A stretch of DNA of 64,000 nt from Halomonas sp. GTDB taxonomy: Bacteria > Pseudomonadota > Gammaproteobacteria > Pseudomonadales > Halomonadaceae. Below, in pieces: positions 19,553 through 27,846 of the stretch (positions are counted from its first letter, which is position 1; each line of letters begins with the position of its first letter). Both the position numbers and the translations under genes were made by a program. The stretch lies in the NCBI RefSeq assembly GCF_029263665.1, contig NZ_JAJUFQ010000007.1, positions 184,744-248,743 on the forward strand. The letters are read 5' to 3'. The notes beneath the pieces are model-generated. The model saw only the letters and a list, made by a program, of their open reading frames with translations. It was not told the origin of the DNA and made no database searches.

Positions 19553-19568
19553 CATTAGATTGGGAAAA

Positions 19569-19607
19569 TTCCTACACTGGATAAGAAAATTCCTATGCGA
19601 ATAGGAA
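19569..19607. promoter_or_regulatory. Array of three BvgA/EvgA/RcsB-like elements
   Basis: TTCCTACA (19569-19576), TTCCTA (19590-19595) and inverted TAGGAA (19602-19607) lie just upstream of the pilus promoter. The first two are exactly 21 bp apart, two helical turns, and share an 11-bp direct repeat GAAAATTCCTA. TAAGAAAATTCCTA (19582-19595) also resembles an RcsAB box. Two regulators of the BvgA/EvgA class are encoded in this window. Binding is inferred. Confidence 0.5.
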
Positions 19608-19704
19608 AAAACACCTCATCAGTGATGATGCATAATGCGAATTCAAAGATGAGCGCTACTACACAAGACTTCGCCCATATTGATGAATAAGCGGGTGATG
19701 CCTC

Positions 19705-20388
19705 TTAGCTTTCACCGTCTAGAAGGCCATATCTCCTGGCCGCATCAGCCAATTCCACCACATTATGAACGTGGAGTTTCTTGAATATCCTGGTCTTGTA
19801 CGTGCTGATACTCTTGGGGCTAAGCGATAGCAGCTCAGCGATATCCTTGTTTTTTACCCCCTGGATAATATAGTTCATGACGACTCTTTCCCGGCTGGAT
19901 AGTTTACCCAGAGCTTCCCCTGTATCATTGGCAGAGCCCCAGACCTTTCCCACACTCTGGGGAAAAAAGGTATAGCCTTTCAGGATCGCTTTAACGCCTT
20001 CTGCAAAAACCGCTGTATCTTGCTCTTTACTGACAAATCCAGAAGCTCCTGCTTCCCAGCAGCGTTTGGCATAAGTATCAATAGGCTGGGCTGTCATTAT
20101 CAGAACTTCAGGAGGGTTACCCTTCTCGCGTAACTGTATGATGGCTGCCAAGCCATCCATATCAGGTAGTTTGAGATCAAGGATCACCATATCTGGCTGA
20201 AAGCTTTCAACAAGCCGAAGGGCATCTTCTCCATTGTCAGCTTCTGAAACGACGTCTACACCGGCCTCTGTCAATACATGTTTAGCTATGAAACGAACAA
20301 CAGGGTGATCATCCACAATAATGGCAGTCGCTTTATTTTCTCCCCTTCGGAAACAAGTATTATTTCTTATCTTCTTCATGCTTCTCAT
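19705..20388 (-). CDS. Orphan BvgA/EvgA-type response regulator
   Basis: This protein of about 227 residues has a receiver domain (about 20-135) with D26/D27, phosphoacceptor D71 in VILDLKLPD and a conserved SKEQ lysine. Its LuxR-type DNA-binding domain (about 160-222) has LSSRERVVMNYI and the recognition helix region SPKSISTYKTRIFKKL, very close to BvgA/EvgA. The sister regulator at 7204 belongs to the same subfamily. No kinase gene is adjacent, so it is either driven by the BvgS-like kinase at 7836 or by one elsewhere. The start is ATG 20388 or 20379; neither has a strong ribosome site. It lies directly upstream of and co-oriented with the pilus operon, and is the prime candidate regulator of that operon. 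Confidence 0.93.
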   Translation of the reverse strand: MRSMKKIRNNTCFRRGENKATAIIVDDHPVVRFIAKHVLTEAGVDVVSEADNGEDALRLVESFQPDMVILDLKLPDMDGLAAIIQLREKGNPPEVLIMTAQPIDTYAKRCWEAGASGFVSKEQDTAVFAEGVKAILKGYTFFPQSVGKVWGSANDTGEALGKLSSRERVVMNYIIQGVKNKDIAELLSLSPKSISTYKTRIFKKLHVHNVVELADAARRYGLLDGES

Positions 20389-20411
20389 GAATCATTCTCA
20401 ATGATAAGTAA

Positions 20412-20417
20412 ATTATA
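20412..20417 (-). promoter_or_regulatory. Consensus -10 box of the orphan regulator gene
   Basis: A perfect TATAAT on the minus strand lies 24 bp upstream of the ATG at 20388. No good -35 is found at 16-18 bp, so the promoter may need an activator. Confidence 0.35.
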
Positions 20418-22469
20418 TAATTCCGCCACATACAGAACATTCCTTTTTAGAGAGTCCCTTGGGAGATCTAACAAACGCTTCCATTAAGTTTTATTTCTGC
20501 AAATCAACCTTTAATTTTCAATAACTCCCTTCATCAACATGGACCCTTTAAGGCATAATCATTCGTTTCGCTCAGACTCGGTTAATAACATGTAAAGGTG
20601 CTTTTGCTTAATCTCGGTTAAACATTTACCCTAAGCCCAATAAATGCAAAAGGATGCCCCTTGTAAAGCCCGAGCACGATATCTGCGAGCGCATACAGAA
20701 ATAAACGAACCACACATCCATGGGTGGCTTTTGAACAGCACAGCTCAGGTGTCTGCAACGAAAAACGCCGTGAACTTCCAGGCAAGTTGCAGTACCCCCT
20801 TCCCTGAGCCAACCAGTCATTGCTGAGTCAGATGAGTCCCTCAACTGGCTAATTCGACATACCTCGTACAGATGTACGACGAAGTATGAGCACGCTACCG
20901 AATCAGCATAATGATCTGTGTCAATTTTTATGCACAGAATTTACACGCACCATGACGTCAGACAGTTATAGAAGGTCGGAGGATTCATCCCCTAGGGTAC
21001 GTAGTGGCGATCGTGATGCGACTTGGCACGACAGAGGAGCGGGTTATCAAAGGGCAAAGGGATGTAGAAAGAAGCTGGCTATCTTGGCGAGTGTCGGATG
21101 ACAGGCACAATGCTTCGTACGCCTATGGATTTACATGCGGACGGGCGTCAAAAAACCGTTGACTCGACGGAATCTAAGTTTACTTGGGTGCATTTTGCGA
21201 CCACAACCTGATGACCATCTCTCCTCATTCACGAGTAGCCTGTCGGTAATATCTGGAAACAATGGCCCGCAGGCAGCAGGGTAACCTTGTGGAGACACCC
21301 TTGCTCTGTACAGCTCCAGGGTATCGTCCCATGTCGACAATGGCCTGCCTCTTGCTTAAAAAATCTTTTAATACAGATAATTATCATCATTTCTCAAACA
21401 GAGGGGTGATCTCATACCACTTGTGGCTCGAATAGGTGGCTCACTGCACCATATATGACCATGACGCCCTATAGTGGCTCATTCGGAATATGACGTTATG
21501 TAAGCGTCTGCACACAAGCAAGCCGCCGATTCAGGCCAGCCGGGGGCGAGAAACGTCACAAAAAGTCCATTTGACAGGAATAATCACAACGCCTACCCAC
21601 AGGCTTATCATGCTTCATGTCGGTCTTGTTTTTCGGACACATCCTATCTCTGCTGATATAGATTCTTATTATCCTTAGGTCTAACCTCCCTCCCAGCAGC
21701 AGAGCTCCCTTCCTCTCCTTCCCGCACCCGCATGCCTTCTACTAGACATCAGTCCACATATCGAATAATCATAAAAGCATATCATTTTATATGATTTAGC
21801 TCTGCCCCATGCCCTTCCTTCCTTCCTTGCCGAAAGGTACAACGAATATCGATCAATGAAAAAACACAACACATTGATTTTATTGAAAATATAGCAGTAT
21901 AGACTGTTGCCATGCATATACATAAAGTATATACATCCATTTATAAATAGATTTTCATCAAATATACTAAAAATATTACATAAAAATAATATAAATATTA
22001 TAAAAACCATCCATTATATGAAATTACAAGAGGCTGTGGCATCCACGATAGTCTACTATGCCATAAGGCCATCCCCATCAAAGAAACCAATTTAAAGTCT
22101 TGGTCGAAAGATAAGTAAAGCGAAATAAGAAAGTCTCTTCACAAACAATTATTCTTGCATCGTAAAAATATTTCCCTTACTCTGCATCGCGCCAACCAAT
22201 GGTTATAGAAAAACAATACACAGATTCATCTACTTACTTACATAAACAAAAAAGCAACACAAACAAACATTGCAACACGTTGATTATCAAGGTTTTTTAT
22301 GCGACATGTCATTTTATGGCTGTTAAATACTGCACCATGATGGCACCATCATATTGATCGACCACCCCCATACTCCCACCGTTACATAATTGTAATATTT
22401 TGCAGTCACCCTATGCCCGGGATATGTCCTGTGACTCTTTCTAATAGTGTTTAAGGCCTACTCCACGAT

Positions 22470-22518
22470 ATAGTCGCAGAGTGTCTCTTAAATGCGACTA
22501 TTTTCATTCGTTTTTTTT
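22470..22518 (+). terminator. Terminator-like hairpin in the capsule leader
   Basis: ATAGTCGCA (22470-22478) pairs perfectly with TGCGACTAT (22493-22501) across a 14-nt loop. TTT, CATTCG and a run of eight T follow. It lies about 160 bp upstream of the ops element and 300 bp before the first capsule gene. It could terminate upstream transcription or act as an attenuator in the capsule leader. Confidence 0.5.
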
Positions 22519-22659
22519 GCCTTTATATCTAGAAAGACATATCCACAGCTCATAGACTACGTGGCCAACCACTCTGCCTACTCTTCGGGAGTGCAGAACA
22601 CGAACATGCCACGGACACGGCAATTCAAGGGAAAGGGAAGTTCCCGGAGTCAATCCCAG

Positions 22660-22671
22660 GGCGGTAGCGTG
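22660..22671 (+). promoter_or_regulatory. ops element (RfaH recruitment site) of the capsule operon
   Basis: GGCGGTAGCGTG is an exact match to the operon polarity suppressor element found in JUMPstart leaders of capsule, LPS and other long surface-polysaccharide operons. In E. coli the paused polymerase exposes ops and recruits RfaH, which suppresses termination over long distances. Here it is in the right orientation, 132 bp before the first gene of a long capsule locus. RfaH itself is not encoded in the window. Confidence 0.85.
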
Positions 22672-22802
22672 CTCGGAGGAAACCGGCGCAGCTTCCCTTA
22701 TCCTTCGAGCGCTTCCCTCTAGCACTTTAAGCTGGCAGCTCGTTCATCAAGCTGGCAGCATGATGCCTGGGCCTGCTTCAGTCGGTTCACTCAGGAAGAT
22801 TC

Positions 22803-23204
22803 ATGCCATACCACAAGTCTGATCAAATTAGTCGACTCGCATGGGCCGGACTCCTGGCTTTGCTGCTCGGCGGCTGTGCATTCCCCGGTCAACAAAACCC
22901 ATCTGGTTCCATCATTGTTGGAGGACAGCAGGGCCGCCCTCTGGATGAAGCGCTCAGCAACTTCCTTTCCGGCTCCTCTGCCCATGAGGTACTCAACCTG
23001 TCATCCAGCCCATGGGGGGCCAATGTCGAGGTCCAGGCAGAACAGTCTTATCACTCGGCCAGCGGTCGTACCTGCCGCCACCTTAATGTCGTAGGTATGA
23101 ACACTGGTGAACGCCAGCCCATCGTCGCCTGTGAAACGCCGACAGGCTGGGTATCTCACCGTCGTGTCACGGCAATGTTGAATGGGGCGGAGAGCGTACG
23201 ATGA
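22803..23204 (+). CDS. Small lipoprotein, first gene of capsule operon
   Basis: This 133-residue protein has a lipoprotein signal with the lipobox LLGGC (Cys near residue 25), so it is probably lipid-anchored in the cell envelope. The C-terminal part has a compact Cys-containing pattern (SASGRTCRHLN, PIVACETPTGWVSHRRV) resembling small DVU3141-like lipoproteins found with exopolysaccharide export genes; this similarity is from memory. AGGAAG precedes the ATG. Its stop overlaps the export gene (ATGA at 23201), implying coupled expression and a likely role in capsule export or assembly. The exact function is unknown. Confidence 0.8.
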   Translation: MPYHKSDQISRLAWAGLLALLLGGCAFPGQQNPSGSIIVGGQQGRPLDEALSNFLSGSSAHEVLNLSSSPWGANVEVQAEQSYHSASGRTCRHLNVVGMNTGERQPIVACETPTGWVSHRRVTAMLNGAESVR

Positions 23205-24928
23205 GAATGATCAGGAATTTGCACCGCACGCTTCGAACCACTTCGCTTGCTGCGATTTATACCTGTGGGGTGCTTGCCTCAACGGCAATGGCCCAGAGCA
23301 TCACGACATCAGATGAAATCCTGCCTCAATCCGAACAGGCTCAGCCGACTTCGGCAGAACAGCAGGTCGATGCTACGCCGCGTGCCGACTGGACAAGCGA
23401 CAACTATGGCCCCGTCGGCGAAAAGCCCAAGGCCGATATCGAGTCCATGATGCCCTTCGGCTCCAACCTCTTCGAAGGTGGTTTCCGAAGCACCATGTCC
23501 GAAGGCATGAACAGCACTTATCGCATCAAACCAGGCGATCAGGTGACGGTACAGATCTGGGGAGCCGTGGAACTCGACCGCGTAATGCCGGTGGATGCAC
23601 AGGGCAATATCTTTATCCCATCGATCGGCCCCCTGGCCGTGCAAGGAATAACGCCTGGCGAACTCGATGCCCGGGTACGCCAGGCGATCCAGAATGTCTA
23701 CCCGGATAATGTAGAGGTATATACCAACCTGCAGGGCGTACAGCCGGTTGGCATATTCGTGACCGGTTATGTAGAGAGCCCCGGCCGTTACTCCGGTACC
23801 CCTTCCGACTCGGCGCTGTATTTCCTTGACCAGGCAGGGGGAGTCGACAACGACCTGGGCAGCTATCGCAATATCCGCGTCATAAGAGGCGGTAGCGAAG
23901 TTGGCCGCATCGACCTCTATGACTTCCTGCTGACAGGACAGCTCCCGCAGTTCCAGTTCCGTGACGGAGATACCATCGTCGTCGAAGAACGCGGGCCCGC
24001 CATTGCGGTCACCGGTGATGTCAATCGAGAGTATCGTTACGAGTTGCTGGGCAATCAGCTGTCCGGTGCCGAAGTCACTCAACTGGCGCGTTTGAAGAGC
24101 GGTGTCTCTCACGTACTGCTACGTGGAGATCGTCCAACCGGACCGGTTGCCACCTATATGCCATTGAGTGAGTTCAGCTCCGTCAACGTGCAGAGTGGCG
24201 ACGAAGTGCTGTACAGCGCAGACCAACGTGCAGAGAGCATTGTCGTCACGTTGGAAGGCAGCTACTTCGGCCCTTCACGTTACGCCCTGCCACGCGATGC
24301 TCGACTTGGCGAGTTCCTGGATGCTATCTCTGTACCCGCAGACATGACGGCCGTGGAAAGTGTCTCGATCAAGCGCGAGAGTGTAGCGGCTCAGCAGGCA
24401 GAGGCTCTGAAGGAAAGTCTGCGTCGCCTGGAAACAACCTATCTGGGAGCTTCCTCTCAGACCAATGAAGAAGCTGAGATCCGTGTTAGAGAGGCTGAGC
24501 TGATCCAGAGGTTCGTCGAGCGAGCCCGTAATCTCGAGCCGAGCGGTCGACTTGTCGTCGCTCATCAGGATGGTATCAGCGACATTCGTCTGCAAGACGG
24601 TGACGTCATCACCTTGCCTGAAATCACAGACTCCATCCTGATCAGTGGTGAGGTCGTGGTGCCCCAGGCCACGGTCTATCAACAGGGACAGGATGTCTGG
24701 GACTATATCAACAGTGCTGGCGGTCTGACCCAACGCGGCGACGACGACAACATCCTGGTAGTGCGCCAGAATGGCGCTGTGCGTAATGTCGAAGACATTA
24801 CCCTGCGCCCAGGCGACGAGATTCTGGTCATGCCCGAGGTACCGACCAAGAACCTCCAGCTGGCTACCAGCATTACTCAGATTCTGTATCAAATCGCAGT
24901 GGCCACCAAGGTCGCTCTGGATATCTGA
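23201..24928 (+). CDS. kpsD: Capsule polysaccharide export protein (KpsD-like, Poly_export + SLBB)
   Basis: The 575-residue protein has a cleavable signal peptide (about 1-31, TAMAQ) and no lipobox, as in KpsD rather than Wza. The Poly_export domain (about 105-190) contains YRIKPGDQVTVQIWG. SLBB-type beta-grasp repeats follow (about 195-260, VFVTGYVESPGRY-like; about 340-390; about 490-555, ILISGEVVVPQ), with a helical region at 395-450. It would form the periplasmic/outer-membrane conduit that works with the KpsMT transporter and KpsE. It overlaps the lipoprotein and KpsM genes. Its length is close to E. coli KpsD (558). Confidence 0.92.
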   Translation: MRMIRNLHRTLRTTSLAAIYTCGVLASTAMAQSITTSDEILPQSEQAQPTSAEQQVDATPRADWTSDNYGPVGEKPKADIESMMPFGSNLFEGGFRSTMSEGMNSTYRIKPGDQVTVQIWGAVELDRVMPVDAQGNIFIPSIGPLAVQGITPGELDARVRQAIQNVYPDNVEVYTNLQGVQPVGIFVTGYVESPGRYSGTPSDSALYFLDQAGGVDNDLGSYRNIRVIRGGSEVGRIDLYDFLLTGQLPQFQFRDGDTIVVEERGPAIAVTGDVNREYRYELLGNQLSGAEVTQLARLKSGVSHVLLRGDRPTGPVATYMPLSEFSSVNVQSGDEVLYSADQRAESIVVTLEGSYFGPSRYALPRDARLGEFLDAISVPADMTAVESVSIKRESVAAQQAEALKESLRRLETTYLGASSQTNEEAEIRVREAELIQRFVERARNLEPSGRLVVAHQDGISDIRLQDGDVITLPEITDSILISGEVVVPQATVYQQGQDVWDYINSAGGLTQRGDDDNILVVRQNGAVRNVEDITLRPGDEILVMPEVPTKNLQLATSITQILYQIAVATKVALDI

Positions 24929-25746
24929 TGCCTGAGCCACGTTCCATTCCAGGCAGCAGTGCGGATACGCGCTCTGCCTGGTCCGTTACCTTCAGTGTCT
25001 GGTACGCCATGTTCATGCGTGAAGCCATTTCGCGCACCATGGCAGATCGCATGGGCTGGTTCTGGATGATCGCCGAACCCTTGGCCTTCACCGTGATCAT
25101 GGTGTCCATCCGCAGCTTCATCAAAAGTGACTGCATGGTTGTCGGCGCGGAATTCATCCCATGGATGGTCGTCGGCTTGATGGGGTTCTTTCTCATCCGC
25201 GAAGGCATGATGCGAGCGCTGGGGGCGATCAAGTCCAACCAGGCGTTGTTTGCCTACCGCCAGGTACAGCCTGTCGATCCTGTTCTGGTACGCAATTTCC
25301 TTGAAGGCATGCTGCGCACCTTCGTCTTCATGCTGTTCATTCTCGGTGCGTCGATGCTCGACGTGGACCTGTTTCCCGACGATGCACTGGCTGCCATGGC
25401 AGGCTGGCTGTCGATGTGGTCGCTAGGGCTGGGGCTTGGCCTGATAGTGTCCGTGCTGGGAACGCTGATCACAGAGATCAGCATGGTGGTGAGAATGATC
25501 AATCTGCCGTTGTTCATTCTTTCAGGGGTGATTTTTCCGCTGAACCAGCTCCCTCACTGGATGCTCGACTATCTGATGCTCAACCCTATCGTCCATGGGG
25601 TCGAGAATCTGCGTCACGCCTTCTTCAATGGCTACCATGTGGTACATGGCACCAGCATGACCTACTTCTGGCTGTGCACACTTTCCACCATAGCCCTGGG
25701 CTTTATCCTGCATGTGCGCTTCCGTGACCGCTTGAAAGCCCAATGA
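24928..25746 (+). CDS. kpsM: Capsule ABC transporter permease (KpsM-like)
   Basis: This 272-residue ABC-2 type inner-membrane permease has about six hydrophobic segments. It has the family pattern of an N-terminal cytosolic stretch (IREAIS-like REAISRTMADRMGWFW), a central LVRNFLEGMLRTFVF segment and the late motif FILSGVIFPLNQLPHWM with NPIVHGVENLRHAFF near the C-terminus. It pairs with the ATPase encoded next to export the lipid-linked polysaccharide across the inner membrane. The start codon shares a base with the kpsD stop (TGATG) and the 3' end overlaps kpsT by 4 bp, so the whole export set is translationally coupled. Confidence 0.95.
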   Translation: MPEPRSIPGSSADTRSAWSVTFSVWYAMFMREAISRTMADRMGWFWMIAEPLAFTVIMVSIRSFIKSDCMVVGAEFIPWMVVGLMGFFLIREGMMRALGAIKSNQALFAYRQVQPVDPVLVRNFLEGMLRTFVFMLFILGASMLDVDLFPDDALAAMAGWLSMWSLGLGLGLIVSVLGTLITEISMVVRMINLPLFILSGVIFPLNQLPHWMLDYLMLNPIVHGVENLRHAFFNGYHVVHGTSMTYFWLCTLSTIALGFILHVRFRDRLKAQ

Positions 25747-26657
25747 TCGAAATCAGCCACCTCTACAAGCGCTACCACAATCATCACGGCAGTGACTGGG
25801 TGCTCCGGGATATCAACCTGATCATCCCGGAAGGGATCAGCGTCGGCCTGGTCGGTCGTAACGGAGCGGGTAAATCCACGCTGTTGCGTCTGATTGCCGG
25901 CATGGATAACCCGGAAAGGGGCAAGATCACTCGTCATGCCCGAGTATCCTGGCCGATCGGGCTGAGTGGAGGCTTCCAAGGGTCGATGACGGGTCGCCAG
26001 AACGTCAAGTTCGTTGCCCGCGTGCATGGCGGGCGCCAGGATGTCCAGGCGATCATTGACAAGGTCGAAACCTTCTCCGAGTTGGGCCCAGCCTTCGATG
26101 AGCCCATCAGGACCTATTCATCGGGCATGCGGGCTCGCCTCAACTTTGGTCTTTCGCTTGCCTTCGACTTCGATGTCTACCTGTCCGATGAAGCCACCGC
26201 TGTTGGCGATCGCTCGTTCAAGGCCAAGGCCACCAAGGCGTTCAAGGACAAGGTCGGCCAAGCCAGCCTGATCATGGTCTCCCACAGCGAAGACATCCTG
26301 AAGGAACTGTGCCAGTCAGGCATCTATCTCAAGGACGGCCAGGCCGAGTGGTTTGACGACATAGGCGACGCCATCAGCGCCTATCACGCTGATACCGACT
26401 CTCCTCAGGACAAGGAGAAGAAGGCAAAGCCGCCCGAAGACCTTTCCTCGCTCACCCTGCAACAGCTCCATACGCTGCGCAAGGAACGTCGAGCCGCCTT
26501 TGACAAGGCCAAACAGGAAATGGAAGCCGCCCAGATACCCAGCATTCCTCCCGATGAACGCAAGGCCTATGGCAATGCCTTCCGGGAGACCAGAGAGAAA
26601 TGGCACGCAGTGATCGTGGCTATCCAGAATCGACAGAAGAAAGAGACGACCGAATAA
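25743..26657 (+). CDS. kpsT: Capsule ABC transporter ATPase (KpsT-like)
   Basis: The ATPase of the capsule exporter, 304 residues. Walker A is GRNGAGKST (residues 38-46), the ABC signature is YSSGM, Walker B is FDVYLSDEA, and the H-loop is SHS. E. coli KpsT is about 220 residues. Here an extra charged, probably coiled-coil C-terminal tail of some 75 residues (rich in Lys/Glu/Arg, from about 228) follows the nucleotide-binding domain. Such tails in other polysaccharide ATPases can bind substrate, but this one does not look like a known carbohydrate-binding module. Its gene overlaps kpsM and kpsE. Confidence 0.95.
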   Translation: MIEISHLYKRYHNHHGSDWVLRDINLIIPEGISVGLVGRNGAGKSTLLRLIAGMDNPERGKITRHARVSWPIGLSGGFQGSMTGRQNVKFVARVHGGRQDVQAIIDKVETFSELGPAFDEPIRTYSSGMRARLNFGLSLAFDFDVYLSDEATAVGDRSFKAKATKAFKDKVGQASLIMVSHSEDILKELCQSGIYLKDGQAEWFDDIGDAISAYHADTDSPQDKEKKAKPPEDLSSLTLQQLHTLRKERRAAFDKAKQEMEAAQIPSIPPDERKAYGNAFRETREKWHAVIVAIQNRQKKETTE

Positions 26658-27775
26658 TGCCGACTACGTCAGCCGATCCAACTGCACCAACAGCGATGTC
26701 ATTGGCGAAACGTTACCCCCACTGGGCAGCCGCTGCCCTGGCCATCTTTGTGGTGAGCTTCTATTGGCTGGTGTGGGCTGACGACCGTTATGTATCAAAC
26801 GCTTCCGTGGTGCTTGATACACCACAAATTGCGGCCCCAGAACTGACATTCTCGAGCCTGCTGACCGGATCCCAGCAGGATAGTGACCTGCTGCTCCTGC
26901 GTGAGTACCTGCTCTCGACCGACATGCTCAAGCAGGTACAGGAGCAACTGGACTTTCGCAAGCATTACTCCGAGCACGGGGACATCTTTTCCACACTGTG
27001 GAACAAGGACGCTCCCATCGAGGATTTGCACAAGTACTACCTCAAGCGGGTCACTGTAGAGATGGACGAATATTCCGGCGTACTGGATATCGAAGTCCAG
27101 GCCTATACACCAGAGTTCGCCCACAAGATGACCCAGCTGCTGCTGAAAGCCGGTGAGCAGCACATGAACGAAATGGGCCAGCGCCTTGCCGAAGAGCAAG
27201 TGAAGTTCCTTGAGGTTCAGGTCGATCGGCTCAGCGATCGATTGGATGAAACACGCGATGAGCTGCTTGCCTATCAGAATGAACATGGCCTGGTCTCGCC
27301 AACGGGTACCGTGGAGAGCCTCAGCCAAGTCGTAGCGACCCTGGAAGGACAGCTGGCCTCACTGCAGGCACGCCGCTCTGCCTTGTCCAGCTATTCAAGC
27401 GACCGTTCTGCCGATGTCGTCAAGGTGAACAGCGAAATCGCCGCAGTACGCGCTCAGATCGAGCAGGAAAGAAGCCGCCTGGCCCAGGCCACCGGGGACG
27501 CCCTCAACCGTACCGCATCGGAATATCAGACCCTTGAGCTGAAAGCCAAATTTGCCCAGGAAACCTATTCCAGCGCCATTGCGGCCCTGGAAGGAACCCG
27601 CATCGAGGCAGCCCGCAAGCTGAAGCAGGTCAGCGTGCTGCAAAGCCCGCTCTACCCGGAGTATTCCACCAGCCCGAGACGAGTGTATAACGCCAGCGTA
27701 TTTGCCATCGTGGTGATATTCCTCGCCTTCATTGCCAACATGCTCGTCCTGATCGTCCGTGACCACAGGGATTGA
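26657..27775 (+). CDS. kpsE: Capsule export inner-membrane protein (KpsE/Wzz-PCP family)
   Basis: This 372-residue polysaccharide co-polymerase-type protein has a transmembrane segment near residues 22-40 and a second close to the C-terminus (about 345-366). A long periplasmic helical region lies between them, with a coiled coil around 180-320 (EEQVKFLEVQVDRLSDRLDETRD-like heptads). This is the KpsE/CtrB architecture that links the transporter to the periplasmic export protein. I start at ATG 26657, which overlaps the last base of the kpsT stop (TAATG); the open frame begins earlier at 26600 inside kpsT. E. coli KpsE is 382 residues. Confidence 0.93.
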   Translation: MPTTSADPTAPTAMSLAKRYPHWAAAALAIFVVSFYWLVWADDRYVSNASVVLDTPQIAAPELTFSSLLTGSQQDSDLLLLREYLLSTDMLKQVQEQLDFRKHYSEHGDIFSTLWNKDAPIEDLHKYYLKRVTVEMDEYSGVLDIEVQAYTPEFAHKMTQLLLKAGEQHMNEMGQRLAEEQVKFLEVQVDRLSDRLDETRDELLAYQNEHGLVSPTGTVESLSQVVATLEGQLASLQARRSALSSYSSDRSADVVKVNSEIAAVRAQIEQERSRLAQATGDALNRTASEYQTLELKAKFAQETYSSAIAALEGTRIEAARKLKQVSVLQSPLYPEYSTSPRRVYNASVFAIVVIFLAFIANMLVLIVRDHRD

Positions 27776-27846
27776 AGCGGCTACCTGGATTCGGTAACGA
27801 AACCTTTCATTGCTAACCGTTTGATGACATCACACAGGGAGTGATC

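Larger units (their letters stand above)
19284..19704. other. Regulatory intergenic region upstream of the pilus operon
   Basis: This AT-rich stretch of about 420 bp lies between the orphan response regulator and the major pilin gene, both on the minus strand, and has no gene. It contains a promoter, a 12-bp palindrome and an array of three TTCCTA-type elements, listed separately. Confidence 0.7.
20389..22802. other. 2.4-kb non-coding region with AT-rich block and capsule leader
   Basis: No convincing gene is present; the short frames lack ribosome sites and family similarity. Next to the regulator start is a perfect TATAAT on the minus strand (20417-20412). From about 21660 to 22450 the DNA is strikingly AT-rich compared with the coding regions around it. 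The right-hand 340 bp form the capsule-operon leader, with a terminator-like hairpin and an ops element. An AT-rich leader of this kind is a typical target of H-NS/MvaT-like silencers, which is inference. Confidence 0.6.

Noticed and set aside
20626..21340. Several short frames in the non-coding region before the capsule locus
   Set aside because: No ribosome sites, no recognisable motifs, overlapping on both strands.
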